In this document: positions 7,748 through 16,950 of the stretch, piece after piece
How the letters are laid out: every line of letters starts with the position of its first letter
How positions within the stretch are numbered: the first letter of the stretch is position 1
Assembly: GCA_018662825.1 (NCBI GenBank)
Contig: JABJFI010000070.1
Span: 1 to 51,704, forward strand
DNA: 51,704 nucleotides
From: Methanobacteriota archaeon
GTDB lineage: Archaea > Thermoplasmatota > Poseidoniia > Poseidoniales > Poseidoniaceae
Reading direction: 5' to 3'
Program-made: the position numbers and the translations under genes
Notes under the pieces: generated by a model
Told to the model about the DNA's origin: nothing
What the model saw: the letters and a program-made list of their open reading frames with translations, nothing else
Databases searched by the model: none

Positions 7748-8443
7748 ATGCTGCGACAATGCAGAGCCCATGGACACTTCAAAGGTGCCAATTGCCCAAC
7801 CTGTAACGAAGAAGGAAAATTCATCATGAGTGACCGAGAATCGAATTCTCTCGGACGAATGTTGGCCCTAGTATTGAGACACGCACCAGAGAAATTCAAT
7901 GTTGAAATGGATATCAATGGATGGGTCAACGGCCGTGAACTTTCAGAATCAATTTCCAAGCAACGACGCCATTACCACTGGCTGCGTGGATGGCACTTTG
8001 CAGCTATCGCTAATGCAGACGATAAGGGTCGTTACCAAGTTGAAGGAGATATGCTCCGTGCAACTTATGGACACTCAATTGAACTAGAACTTGACTTGCC
8101 AACAGACCAAATTCCTGAAGCACTTTACTGGCCTTGTGAGGAAGAACAAGTTGAAACTACAAAGGAATTGGGAATTACAACTGGAGACAGGAAACACATT
8201 CACCTTTCCCGAAGTATTACCAACGCAATGGAAGCAGGACACGTTCGTATTCAACGCCCAGCAATTCTTGAAGTTGACACAGTTCGTGCAATCGCAGATG
8301 GACATATCATCTACCGTGCTGGAAAGACAGTATTTCTAGTCGATGAAATGCCTGGTGAATATCTCTACCGAATCGATGCTGATGACCCAATCATAATGGA
8401 AATCATTGCCCAATGGGAACTCGAAGAACAAGAAGAAGAGTGA
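7748..8443 (+). CDS. kptA: RNA 2'-phosphotransferase KptA/Tpt1
   Basis: This 231-residue enzyme transfers a 2'-phosphate from RNA to NAD+. Family hallmarks seen are the N-terminal zinc motif of archaeal homologues (Cys4, His7, then CPTC), SLGRMLALVLRHAPEKF, the HYHWLRGWHF-like region, the H-G-H/RATYGHS segment, the LYWP motif and HIHLSRS with the conserved histidine and arginine. The ATG at 7748 includes the zinc motif; the internal ATG at 7826 would lose it. It is divergent from the thiolase (108-base gap) and its stop abuts that of the next, convergent gene. The physiological substrate in archaea is not settled. Confidence 0.9.
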   Translation: MLRQCRAHGHFKGANCPTCNEEGKFIMSDRESNSLGRMLALVLRHAPEKFNVEMDINGWVNGRELSESISKQRRHYHWLRGWHFAAIANADDKGRYQVEGDMLRATYGHSIELELDLPTDQIPEALYWPCEEEQVETTKELGITTGDRKHIHLSRSITNAMEAGHVRIQRPAILEVDTVRAIADGHIIYRAGKTVFLVDEMPGEYLYRIDADDPIIMEIIAQWELEEQEEE

Positions 8444-8779
8444 TTAGCGCTTTTCGCCGCATGATGCGCAGAAATCAAGGTCATTTTCGAGACGTTTTCC
8501 GCATCCTCCGCAGTGAGCATGGCCGATATTGAGAGTTTCAAGTTTAGATACATGTGGTGGCATCTCTTCTCGAGAAACCGGGTTGACCAAATGAAGTGGG
8601 TCAATTCCTTGTTCAACTAATTCACGAAAACGGTTTCCGAAAATAATTGCTTCTTGAATAGCAGATTCAATCTGAAGTTGGCGAGTTTCTCGTTCAATGT
8701 GATCTACGATATCTTCTGATTCTTCAAGAATGGCTTGCAAATGGCGCATAAAGTCGCTCAGAGATGGACCGTCGGACAT
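8444..8779 (-). CDS. Small protein with C-terminal zinc ribbon
   Basis: This 111-residue protein is predicted mostly helical and charged (residues 1-75), then carries a double-knuckle zinc ribbon at the C-terminus (Cys90, Cys93, Cys104, Cys107, CGxCG type). There is no signal peptide or membrane segment. I do not recognise a family; such ribbons often bind nucleic acid or proteins. It is convergent with kptA with no spacer between the stop codons. Confidence 0.65.
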   Translation of the reverse strand: MSDGPSLSDFMRHLQAILEESEDIVDHIERETRQLQIESAIQEAIIFGNRFRELVEQGIDPLHLVNPVSREEMPPHVSKLETLNIGHAHCGGCGKRLENDLDFCASCGEKR

Positions 8780-8882
8780 AATCCTTGGTCTACTCCGTGG
8801 GTCATCAATGCTTGGTGGGAATTAGGTCATTTGGAGTAATATGAAGGGGCATCCTCTTGAGCCATTTCCTCTTCGCAGACAT

Positions 8883-9707
8883 ATGCGTGAGCGGGTTGTC
8901 ATCAAATGGGGTGGCGGCCTCATTACTAACAAATCCTCACTCTGCACTCCTGATTTGGAGATTATAGAACAACTCGCACAAACTATTTCAGATTGTCAAG
9001 AGCATGAAATTGATGTTATTTTGGTTCATGGTGCTGGTTCATTCGGTCATTTGAGGGCGAAACATTGGCGATTAAACGAAGGTTATCTACCTAATACTCA
9101 GTTTGAGAAAGATGAAAAATGTGGGACACAACAAGAAGCAGTTAATGCTGTGCGCCAAGAGATGCTAGACTTGAATGCTCATGTCTGTCATGCCCTTGAA
9201 CAGAAAAATCTCACCCCAGTCGTGCATCCACCACACCTTTGGGTTCAAAATACAGGGCCTGAATTTTTAGGATATCTCAATCGCTTTCATCAGCAGAGTC
9301 AAGGTCAGATACACGTGACCTTTGGTGATGTTGTCGAGGTTGAAGGAGAACAACAATTCGGAATACTTTCAGGCGATGACCTTGTTGTACGTTTAGCAGT
9401 AGAATTACCAGCAGTAAAGCGATTGGTGTTTGCAATAAAAGGTGTCGATGGTCTCTTACGTGTTCCACCAGAACAAGCAACAAAAGATGATTTAATCAAA
9501 AACTGGTCACCCGAAATCGAATTCAAAGGGACACATCAATCGAAAATTGATGTTACTGGGGGAATAGGTCTCAAAGCAGCTCGTGGCTCACTAGTAGCAT
9601 CGCAAGGAATAGAAGTCATCATGGTCAATGGAGGTAAAGCAGAGCGGGTCTTGAATGCAATGCTCGGAAATCCTGTTAGAGGTACCATAGTTACTGATAA
9701 TCGATGA
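8883..9707 (+). CDS. ipk: Isopentenyl phosphate kinase
   Basis: This amino-acid-kinase-fold enzyme phosphorylates isopentenyl phosphate to isopentenyl diphosphate, the last step of the archaeal mevalonate route. Evidence is the N-terminal VVIKWGGGLITNKSS, the VHGAGSFGH motif with the catalytic histidine that marks IPK, the GDDLVVRLA segment, the KGVDGL nucleotide region and a C-terminal DVTGGIGLKA. I favour the ATG at 8883 (274 residues), which gives the family N-terminus; an in-frame ATG at 8841 would add 14 residues. The IDI-prenyl synthase gene follows on the same strand about 100 bases later, so substrate and product enzymes are adjacent. Confidence 0.92.
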   Translation: MRERVVIKWGGGLITNKSSLCTPDLEIIEQLAQTISDCQEHEIDVILVHGAGSFGHLRAKHWRLNEGYLPNTQFEKDEKCGTQQEAVNAVRQEMLDLNAHVCHALEQKNLTPVVHPPHLWVQNTGPEFLGYLNRFHQQSQGQIHVTFGDVVEVEGEQQFGILSGDDLVVRLAVELPAVKRLVFAIKGVDGLLRVPPEQATKDDLIKNWSPEIEFKGTHQSKIDVTGGIGLKAARGSLVASQGIEVIMVNGGKAERVLNAMLGNPVRGTIVTDNR

Positions 9708-9806
9708 ACTGCGTTGTCTTTTTTCATAGAATTAATAAAAACTCATCAACCTAATATAGAGAACTCTTCATGTAGCGTGCGCGAATCCATTGGATTTGGG
9801 GTTCAC

Positions 9807-11564
9807 ATGACTGGCTATGGCATTGGAGATGTTGCGAGCGTTGAACTCTCTGATTCGGAGCAGGAACTGCTTGATACAATCGGTGCTGACTCCATTCAAT
9901 CAAGTTTGATGGCAGAAGCAATCATCTCTGTCAGTGAAACTGATGAAGTGCTTGGACCTATCTCGAAAATTTCAGCACACAAAGACGCTGGTTCCTATCA
10001 TAGAGCATTCAGTGTTCTACTATTTGATTCAAAAAATCGACTCCTACTGCAGCGAAGAGCAAGTGACAAAGTGACCTTCCCTGGTGTTTGGGCTAATTCA
10101 TGCTGTTCACACCCGCTTCATTCAGAAAATGAACTCATCGAAAATAATGCACTTGGGGTCAAAAATGCGGCCATTCGAAAATTAGAGCAGGAACTCGGAA
10201 TTTCTCCAGAAACTCTCTCGACAAATGATTTTCATTTTATCACCAAAATGCGCTACTCAGCACGTATGAATGAGACATGGATTGAAAGGGAAATCGACCA
10301 CATTCTCGTGGCTCAGGCCGATGTTGAAATCAAGGCAAATCCCAACGAGGTTTCAGAAATTGCTTGGGTATCCTATGAAGAACTTGAAGACTTGTTGCTT
10401 GAAGAGGAACCGAAAAATGGCTCTATTGCACCATGGTTTAGATGTATTGCAGCACGAATAATGACTGAAGATTGGTGGGGTGCGATAGGAAATGCTAGTG
10501 CATTGGCTGAAATTGCTGATGATAAAATCCATGACATGGGTGATGTAACTCATATGCTCCCTGAAGCGGTAGGTGCTGGACTAAATATCTCAGTTCTTGA
10601 AGTCAAACCTCTTGTTGAACAACGTATCATGAGTAGTTTGATGTCGTCCCGGCATGAACGTTTGGCCTCTGCAATGACTCATCTGATACATGGCGGGGGG
10701 AAGCGGCTTCGAGCAACTCTACCATGGCTGGTAGGAAAAGCAGTTGGCGATTCACATTCTGGAATGCTCGATGTTGGTGCTGCAATTGAAACAGTTCACA
10801 ATTTTACACTAGTGCATGATGATATCATGGATGATGATGATATTAGAAGGGGAAGAAATGCAGTTCACATCGAGTTCGACCTACCGACCGCAATCAATGC
10901 AGGCGATGCAATGTTGGCAATTGCTTTCGAACGTTTGGTTCAAGCTGAAGGTTTGGAGGCTGAAGATGTGGCTGCCCTAGTCAATCGAATTGCTTGGATG
11001 GTACGACGTGTCAGTGAAGGACAGCAAATGGATATAGAATTTGAAGATGAATTGGCTGTTTCAGAGGATGATTATATTGAGATGATTGAGGGGAAGACTG
11101 CAGTTATGTTCCTCACATGTGCGGAAATAGGTGCGAGAATGGCTGGTGCAGACCAAGACACGATTGATTGTATGGCTGACTGGGGATTGGCAGTAGGCCT
11201 GTGTTTCCAATTGATGGACGATCTCATAGATGTGCTTTCAGATTCGGATGTTCTTGGGAAACCTGCTGGTTCAGATGTGGCTCAAGGAAAGCGTACTTTG
11301 ATGGTAATTCACGCACTTGCACAACCAGATTCAGATGATAAAACAACGCTTCTTGCTGCACTTGGCAAAGGTGATGAGGCTGATGCTGAAGCGATTGAGG
11401 CAGCATTGCAAGCACTAGGGAATTTGGGTTCCATAGAATATGCAAAACAAAGAGCCGTAGAATATCATGCAAAAGCACACGCCTGCCTCGATAGAATTCC
11501 TCAGGGCCCTGCCATGAGAGCACTTAGAGAACTTACTGATTTCCAATTGAAGCGTATCAGTTGA
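9807..11564 (+). CDS. Fused IPP isomerase (type 1) and prenyl diphosphate synthase (GGPP-type)
   Basis: One 585-residue frame joins two enzymes. Residues about 25-225 are a type 1 isopentenyl-diphosphate isomerase of the Nudix fold: NSCCSHP with likely catalytic Cys100, FPGVW, the AAIRKLEQELGI Nudix helix and Glu162 in REIDHIL. Residues about 260-585 are a trans-prenyl synthase with HGGGKRLR (295-302), a first aspartate-rich motif DDIMD (338-342) and a second DDLID (471-475). Phe333, five residues before the first motif, fits archaeal geranylgeranyl diphosphate synthases. The fusion would isomerise IPP and elongate to the C20 lipid precursor. The ATG at 9807 is chosen; a longer frame would need a TTG at 9714. 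The 3' end overlaps the MOSC gene by eight bases, convergently. Confidence 0.93.
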   Translation: MTGYGIGDVASVELSDSEQELLDTIGADSIQSSLMAEAIISVSETDEVLGPISKISAHKDAGSYHRAFSVLLFDSKNRLLLQRRASDKVTFPGVWANSCCSHPLHSENELIENNALGVKNAAIRKLEQELGISPETLSTNDFHFITKMRYSARMNETWIEREIDHILVAQADVEIKANPNEVSEIAWVSYEELEDLLLEEEPKNGSIAPWFRCIAARIMTEDWWGAIGNASALAEIADDKIHDMGDVTHMLPEAVGAGLNISVLEVKPLVEQRIMSSLMSSRHERLASAMTHLIHGGGKRLRATLPWLVGKAVGDSHSGMLDVGAAIETVHNFTLVHDDIMDDDDIRRGRNAVHIEFDLPTAINAGDAMLAIAFERLVQAEGLEAEDVAALVNRIAWMVRRVSEGQQMDIEFEDELAVSEDDYIEMIEGKTAVMFLTCAEIGARMAGADQDTIDCMADWGLAVGLCFQLMDDLIDVLSDSDVLGKPAGSDVAQGKRTLMVIHALAQPDSDDKTTLLAALGKGDEADAEAIEAALQALGNLGSIEYAKQRAVEYHAKAHACLDRIPQGPAMRALRELTDFQLKRIS

Positions 11565-12018
11565 TGGTGAACTGTTCTCCAACAACCAATTCACCAGATT
11601 GTATTACTTTGGCATACCAGCGTGTTGAATGAGGGAATTTTTTCGCCGAAATGCGATTAAATTCGTTGTTCAAAAATGATTCTTTAATTGTCTTGCAAGG
11701 AGGAGCATCACCAGTCACCTGCAAAATGACATTTTCAAAATGAAATTGTGTCCCCGCTGAAATTTCTCTCCATGAAACATCTTGGACAAGTAAGTTTTCG
11801 CCAACTGAACCAGGGAAAATTGGGTGACCTTCAGAAATAAGTTGCTCAATTGTTTCGCGGCAGAAAATACAAACTGCACGATTTGGACCACCATGATGCT
11901 TTGTATCATTCTGCTTATCGCCAACACAACCCTGTTCAAGAACCTGTAATTTTTCTACAGATGGCTTTGGAACGCCGCCTTTTTTAGAGGCAAAAAGGCC
12001 CATGATTGAGCCTTGCAT
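11557..12018 (-). CDS. MOSC domain protein
   Basis: A stand-alone MOSC domain of 153 residues, a fold found in molybdenum-cofactor sulfurases and bacterial YiiM proteins and linked to sulfur transfer. Visible are the opening GLFASKKGGVPK strand, GDKQND-KHHGG, the FPGSVGENL motif and the conserved cysteine (Cys108) in TGDAPPCKTI. I chose the ATG at 12018, six bases after the EF-2 stop with GAGG just before it; a GTG at 12027 would overlap EF-2. It is likely translated from the EF-2 transcript. The substrate is unknown. Confidence 0.85.
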   Translation of the reverse strand: MQGSIMGLFASKKGGVPKPSVEKLQVLEQGCVGDKQNDTKHHGGPNRAVCIFCRETIEQLISEGHPIFPGSVGENLLVQDVSWREISAGTQFHFENVILQVTGDAPPCKTIKESFLNNEFNRISAKKFPHSTRWYAKVIQSGELVVGEQFTIN

Positions 12019-12023
12019 TTCCC

Positions 12024-14231
12024 TCACTCTGCGTAGTAAGATTCTGGGTAAGGTTCTGGTTTTAGACCCTTACGAGTACGAATTTGAGCAACTACTTTGT
12101 CAAACAACTGAGGTGGAAGCATTTCGAAACCAAGGTTTTCGGTATTCCAAACTGCACGGCCTTGAGAGGCTGCACGAATATCGTTTGAGAAGCCAAAGGT
12201 TTCTGCAATTGGTAGAACACCAACAACAGTAGTCACTTCGCCTTCGGATGGCATATCTTCAATTATTCCTCGACGGTTGGTAACTTCACGAGTAACTTGA
12301 CCGAGCCAATCATTTGGAACAGAAACGAAAGCCTTCTGCATAGGTTCAAGAAGAACTGTTCGGGCACGCATCATAGCACCCTTGATTCCATTTCTAACTG
12401 CAGGAATGGTTTGTGCAGGACCTCGGTGAATTGCGTCTTCGTGGAGTTTTGCATCGACTAGTCGGACAAACATTCCTTGAACTGGCTCATCAGCGATAGG
12501 GCCCTTTGAACAAACACCATTGAATGCTTCAATAATCAATTCACGAGTTTCGTGAAGCCCTTGAATACCCTTTGTATCGTTAACCAATACATTTGTACCA
12601 TTGATTGCGTAAATCTTGCGCATCAAATCTTTGTCCATGCCAAGTTCACCGAATTTACGTCCAGTTTCCTTTGCATCATTCGGACGGATTGTTCCCGAAC
12701 CAAGGTCACCAGCACGCAAAGCTGCAACAACTTCAGGTGAGAGGGCCTCGATTTCAAAGAAGAAACGGTTGTGGCGATTGGGAGATTTTCCTTCAAAAGA
12801 ATTTCCACGGTTGCTACCTTGAATACCTTCACGGTAGACCACGATAGGTGGGCTTACACTGACTTTGATATTCTGTTCTTCTTCGATTCTGTAAACTGTG
12901 ATCTCCAAGTGAAGTTCACCCATTCCAGCAAGCAATGCTTCACCGGTTTCTTGATTTGTAGTGACTTGTAATGAAGCATCAGCCTTTGCAAGAGAGCGAA
13001 GTGCATCAATGAACTTTGGTAGGTCCTTCATGCTCTTTGGCTCAACAGCCACAGTAACAACAGGGTCAGAATAGTGTCGTATTGCTTCGAAAGGAGTGAA
13101 GTCTTTGTCACGAGACAACGTTACACCAGCAGCCGCAGAGCGAATACCAGTAAGTGCTGCAATATTTCCTGCAACAACCTTTGGAACAGTGATACGGTCT
13201 CCACCGACCATCATACTCACTTGCTGAACACGTTCTGCTTTTGCAGCACCGATAGCATATACAGATTCACCTTGTGAAATAGCACCAGAATAGATTCGGC
13301 CAACAGCAACTTCTCCAGCGTGAGGGTCCATCCAAATCTTGGTAATCATCATTGCCAATTCTGCTTCAGGGTCACAACTAACCATTGCCTTTCCAATTTC
13401 TGAATCAAGGTCACCGGTCCAAATATTAGGGATACGGTAAGGTTGAGCCTCAACTGGACCTGGTAGTTTGGAAACAGCCATATCCAAGAGAACTTCGTGG
13501 ACTGGTGCCTTAGTTGCCAAAGTTTTCTGGTCTTCGTTGTTACAGTATTCAAAAATTTGAGTCATAGAGACACCAGATTTCTGCATATATGGAATGGTGA
13601 TTCCCCAGTTATGGTATGCACTACCGAATGCGACAGTTCCATCCATAACACTAACTTGCCAGCTCTTCTTAAATTCTTCAGGAGCAAATTGTGCGATGAG
13701 GCGGTTAACCTTCTTGATGGTTTCAGTAAATCTAGCCATCATGTCTTCAGGAGTAACTTGCAATTCGTTTATTAGACGGTCAACCTTGTTAATGAAAAGA
13801 ACAGGCTTCACCTTTTCTTTGAGTGCTTGGCGAACGACTGTTTCAGTTTGAGGCATTGGCCCTTCAACAGCACAAGCAAGAATGAAACATCCGTCAACAG
13901 CACGCATTGCACGTGTAACGTCTCCACCAAAGTCAACGTGACCAGGTGTATCAATGAGGTTGATTAGATAGTCTGTTCCATCGACTCCGTGAACCATCGA
14001 TGCAGATGCTGCGTTAATTGTAATTCCACGTGCGGATTCTTGTTCATCAAAATCTAGAACACGGGCTGAACCTGCAAGATCACTAGACATCATCCCTGCA
14101 CCTGCAATGAGGTTGTCAGAAAGGGTTGTTTTTCCGTGGTCAATATGCGCAGCAATACATAAATTCCGAATTTGAGGTAAAATATGCATTACTTCTGTTG
14201 CTTTGTTAATGTTGTCTTCCTTTCGGCCCAT
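12024..14231 (-). CDS. fusA: Translation elongation factor 2 (aEF-2)
   Basis: The 735-residue GTPase translocates tRNA and mRNA on the ribosome. Visible are the G1 motif AHIDHGKTT (28-36), DTPGHVDF (G3), NKVD (G4) and archaeal/eukaryal EF-2 domains to a C-terminal RKGLKPEP. The diphthamide site motif AIHRGPAQ is intact with His602 as acceptor, and a DPH6 homologue is at 25368. It is third in the S12-S7-EF-2 order typical of the str cluster, but a 148-base gap separates it from S7, so a second promoter is possible. No EF-1 alpha gene follows; the MOSC gene does. Confidence 0.97.
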   Translation of the reverse strand: MGRKEDNINKATEVMHILPQIRNLCIAAHIDHGKTTLSDNLIAGAGMMSSDLAGSARVLDFDEQESARGITINAASASMVHGVDGTDYLINLIDTPGHVDFGGDVTRAMRAVDGCFILACAVEGPMPQTETVVRQALKEKVKPVLFINKVDRLINELQVTPEDMMARFTETIKKVNRLIAQFAPEEFKKSWQVSVMDGTVAFGSAYHNWGITIPYMQKSGVSMTQIFEYCNNEDQKTLATKAPVHEVLLDMAVSKLPGPVEAQPYRIPNIWTGDLDSEIGKAMVSCDPEAELAMMITKIWMDPHAGEVAVGRIYSGAISQGESVYAIGAAKAERVQQVSMMVGGDRITVPKVVAGNIAALTGIRSAAAGVTLSRDKDFTPFEAIRHYSDPVVTVAVEPKSMKDLPKFIDALRSLAKADASLQVTTNQETGEALLAGMGELHLEITVYRIEEEQNIKVSVSPPIVVYREGIQGSNRGNSFEGKSPNRHNRFFFEIEALSPEVVAALRAGDLGSGTIRPNDAKETGRKFGELGMDKDLMRKIYAINGTNVLVNDTKGIQGLHETRELIIEAFNGVCSKGPIADEPVQGMFVRLVDAKLHEDAIHRGPAQTIPAVRNGIKGAMMRARTVLLEPMQKAFVSVPNDWLGQVTREVTNRRGIIEDMPSEGEVTTVVGVLPIAETFGFSNDIRAASQGRAVWNTENLGFEMLPPQLFDKVVAQIRTRKGLKPEPYPESYYAE

Positions 14232-14379
14232 GGAATCACCAATGACTTCTCGTCAAACTCGGCCACCGGAAAGGGGTTCTTAAGTGACTCGCAACGAAGA
14301 TACGATACATAGCGACAGTAATCGAAACAAGGCGTTCGCAAACAACAGAATAGTTCGGGTTAAATCGCACACTTTTTGC

Positions 14380-15018
14380 TCAACGAGCAGAGGAGGCGAT
14401 ACGCTCTAATTCTTCCTTCTTAGCTACAGCAAAAGAAGTTGCATCATCAGATGCAGCCTTAGAAAGTTCATTGATAATACAGTTGGTCAATGTTCGCTTG
14501 GACTTGTGAGTCCCTTGTTGAGCACCCTTTGCAAGGTTGCGCAGAGCGACATCAAGACGTCGTGAAGGTGAGGAGTCGACTGCTTTTGGTTGAGAAACAG
14601 CACCAAATTTAATTCGAGTGATTTCTTCCATTGGCGCACCGTTACAAATGGCATTGACAAATATTTGTAATGGGTTTTCACCAGTTTTCTCAGCAATAGC
14701 ATCTAGAGCGGCTTCAAAAGCCTTCATTGCACCTTGTTTCTTACCTGTGTAAGGTCCAGTGCGCATGAGTTTGTTGATATATCGTTCAACGACAGATAAC
14801 TTTGCTTTTCCAAACCAAGCATTTGCGTGTCGTCCGCCGGTATGCGGGACACCCACGGTTGTGAGATTGATGTAAGGAGCAAGTCCAGGATCTTTGCAAG
14901 TAATAGAAGATGCATCCCACTTTCCAAAGACAAGTGTTCCAATCCCAGCAATAGGACGAACGTCTTCGACAACGACTTCTTCTTGTTCTTCTTCAGCTAC
15001 CATTTCTGATTCGGACAT
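14380..15018 (-). CDS. rps7: Small-subunit ribosomal protein uS7
   Basis: The 212-residue archaeal uS7 binds the 3' major domain of 16S rRNA. Diagnostic segments are the GKKQGAMKAFEAALDAI-type helix (shortened here), NPLQIFVNAICN, VDSSPSRRLDVALRN and the lysine/arginine-rich KSKRTLTNCIINEL. The first 20 residues are very acidic, an extension common in archaeal homologues. It lies ten bases after S12, so the two are co-transcribed. Confidence 0.97.
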   Translation of the reverse strand: MSESEMVAEEEQEEVVVEDVRPIAGIGTLVFGKWDASSITCKDPGLAPYINLTTVGVPHTGGRHANAWFGKAKLSVVERYINKLMRTGPYTGKKQGAMKAFEAALDAIAEKTGENPLQIFVNAICNGAPMEEITRIKFGAVSQPKAVDSSPSRRLDVALRNLAKGAQQGTHKSKRTLTNCIINELSKAASDDATSFAVAKKEELERIASSAR

Positions 15019-15028
15019 ATTCTACACC

Positions 15029-15454
15029 TCAGCGGATTGGTTTCTCTTTTCGGCCACGGACCATTTCATTCAATGAAACTCCGTTTACTTGAATGACCTT
15101 GTATCGGACACCAGGAATATCTCCGTATGAACGACCCATGCGTCCACCGATACCTTCGACCATCACTTCATCGTGTTCATCGATAAAGTTAATTGCACCA
15201 TCACCTGGAGCGAAAGCAGTGAGTTTGTTACCATTTTTGATGAGGGAGATTTTTACAGCCTTACGAATTCCAGAGTTAGGTTGTTTTGCCTCAATACCGA
15301 CCTTTTCTATGACGATACCCTTGGCTTGAGTGGACCCTGCGAGGGGGTCGTGCTTTGCCCGTGATTTGAGCATTCGCTTCTTATATCGACGGTCTGACCA
15401 GCGAAACTTTTGACGGTCCTTGGCCATTTTAGCACCTGCGAAGAGTCCTCTACC
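15029..15454 (-). CDS. rps12: Small-subunit ribosomal protein uS12
   Basis: The 141-residue archaeal uS12 (decoding centre). Diagnostic segments are [10 protein letters not shown] at the start, [13 protein letters not shown] (the conserved PNS loop region), [17 protein letters not shown] and [14 protein letters not shown]. Two ATG codons are adjacent at 15457 and 15454; the second gives the usual archaeal MG-start and better spacing from the Shine-Dalgarno GGTGAT. An open frame continues 20 codons upstream but is not conserved-looking. First gene of the S12-S7 unit. Confidence 0.97.
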   Translation of the reverse strand, partial: GRGLFAGAKMAKDRQKFRWSDRRYKKRMLKSRAKHDPLAGSTQAKGIVIEKVGIEAKQPNSGIRKAVKISLIKNGNKLTAFAPGDGAINFIDEHDEVMVEGIGGRMGRSYGDIPGVRYKVIQVNGVSLNEMVRGRKEKPIR

Positions 15455-15498
15455 CATCATAATCACCGCATTGAAGCACTCTGCCGACTTGAATCCCC

Positions 15499-15508
15499 TA
15501 TTTAAAAA
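15499..15508 (-). promoter_or_regulatory. Candidate TATA box of the S12-S7 unit
   Basis: On the minus strand CTTTTTAAAT is centred about 49 bases before the S12 ATG. A start of transcription about 25 bases downstream would leave a leader of roughly 24 bases containing the GGTGAT ribosome-binding site. Assigned by pattern and spacing only. Confidence 0.4.
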
Positions 15509-15636
15509 GACCCTCAAAGCCCGTGTAGATGAGTTAAAGAATTTAATTTCTTTGAAGTAGAAATTGTAGTTCCATAACTGCTAATTGAGGCGGAATTCAA
15601 ACAATTGCTGAGTGCGACTTAAACAAGGTTCAAGCG

Positions 15637-16929
15637 ATGAGCCCGTGTCGCAAAGATATGGCCTTTCGCGACCACCTCGGTGCAGCCACCGAAGAATCGA
15701 ACCCAACGAGCCTTATCCATGGTATGTGGGAGCACTCGCGTGAAAGTCAACATGACCTGACAATATTCACAGATATTCCAGAAAGCCCAGGTCATAGGGC
15801 GGCCATAAATATCCTCACACGTGAACGTCTTTGTGAGGCAATCGGTATATCTCCGGAGGAATATATTGATACTTTAGGGTGGGCAATGGAGAATCCAAGT
15901 GAACCAGTAATTGTCGATGCCTCTGAGGCTGAATGTTTCGATAACATGCAAGATTCCGTCGATATTACCCTACTTCCATTTCCACATCATTGGCCACAAG
16001 ATCGTGGTCGATACTCTTCAGCAAGCGTAATTATCGCAGAAGATAGTGGAATTCGTAACATGTCATTCCACCGGCAATTTGTTCGTGACTCAAACCATTT
16101 GGTTGTTCGATTGGTTCCAAGGCACTTACGAACGATGACCATGAATGCTAGAAAAGAAGGACGGGAAGTAGATATCGCCATTGTCAATGCACCTGACCCC
16201 GTGGTTCTCCTTGCAGCAGCAATGTCATTTGACCAGAACATCGATGAATTGACAATAGCCGCAGCACTCCATGAAAAATTGTATGACAAGCCCCTCCGTT
16301 TAACTCGCATGCCAAACGGTGTACTTGCTCCAGCAGATTCAGAATATGTTCTTTGGGGCCGGATTACAAATGAAGACGATGATGAAGGGCCATACGTCGA
16401 TATCACCGGAACAGTAGATGATGTCCGTCAAGAGCCCGTCATTGAAATCGATGGAGTAATTCATCGAGATGAACCAATTTTCCATGCACTTATTCCAGGT
16501 GAGGCTGAACACAAGACCTTGATGGGTCTCCCCCGTGCGCCAACAATTAAATCTGCAGTCAATGAAGTATGTGAATGTATAGATGTTCACATGACTGAAG
16601 GAGGTTGTGGGTGGCTAGCAGCAGTTATCAAAATTCGAAAAACAAAACCAGAAGACCCACGAAATGCAATCGAGGCTGCTCTGGCTGGTCATAAAAGTAT
16701 GAAGATGGTCACGATAGTGGATGAAGATATCGATATTGGTGACCCTGTGCGAGTTGAATGGGCTATGGTGACTCGTTGGCAACCCGACACAGATACAATC
16801 ATTCTTTCAAATCAAAAAGGAAGTTCACTAGACCCATCTAGAGACTCTGATGGACTCACGGCAAAAGTTGGTTTTGATGCAACTTTGCCTTGGGGTGTGG
16901 ACCATGATGGATTTATGTCTGTTCAATGA
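15637..16929 (+). CDS. UbiD-family decarboxylase, candidate anhydromevalonate phosphate decarboxylase
   Basis: UbiD-family enzymes use prenylated FMN to decarboxylate. The 430-residue length fits archaeal members, some of which (Aeropyrum type) convert trans-anhydromevalonate 5-phosphate to isopentenyl phosphate. Visible family motifs are SFHRQFV and VRLVPRHLR (143-164), the DPVVLLAAA segment, EGPYVDITG with the likely catalytic Glu250 and Asp255, the TVDDVR then HRDEPIFHALIPGEAEH block and LMGLPR. IPK, which uses isopentenyl phosphate, is in the same window. A quinone-pathway UbiD is the alternative. The start at 15637 follows AAGG; an ATG at 15658 is also possible. It is divergent from S12. 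Confidence 0.85.
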   Translation: MSPCRKDMAFRDHLGAATEESNPTSLIHGMWEHSRESQHDLTIFTDIPESPGHRAAINILTRERLCEAIGISPEEYIDTLGWAMENPSEPVIVDASEAECFDNMQDSVDITLLPFPHHWPQDRGRYSSASVIIAEDSGIRNMSFHRQFVRDSNHLVVRLVPRHLRTMTMNARKEGREVDIAIVNAPDPVVLLAAAMSFDQNIDELTIAAALHEKLYDKPLRLTRMPNGVLAPADSEYVLWGRITNEDDDEGPYVDITGTVDDVRQEPVIEIDGVIHRDEPIFHALIPGEAEHKTLMGLPRAPTIKSAVNEVCECIDVHMTEGGCGWLAAVIKIRKTKPEDPRNAIEAALAGHKSMKMVTIVDEDIDIGDPVRVEWAMVTRWQPDTDTIILSNQKGSSLDPSRDSDGLTAKVGFDATLPWGVDHDGFMSVQ

Positions 16930-16950
16930 ACATGGCAGCGAAGATATTGA

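Noticed and set aside
15987-16406. 139-residue minus-strand frame opposite the UbiD gene
   Set aside because: Antisense to conserved UbiD motifs; no independent support.
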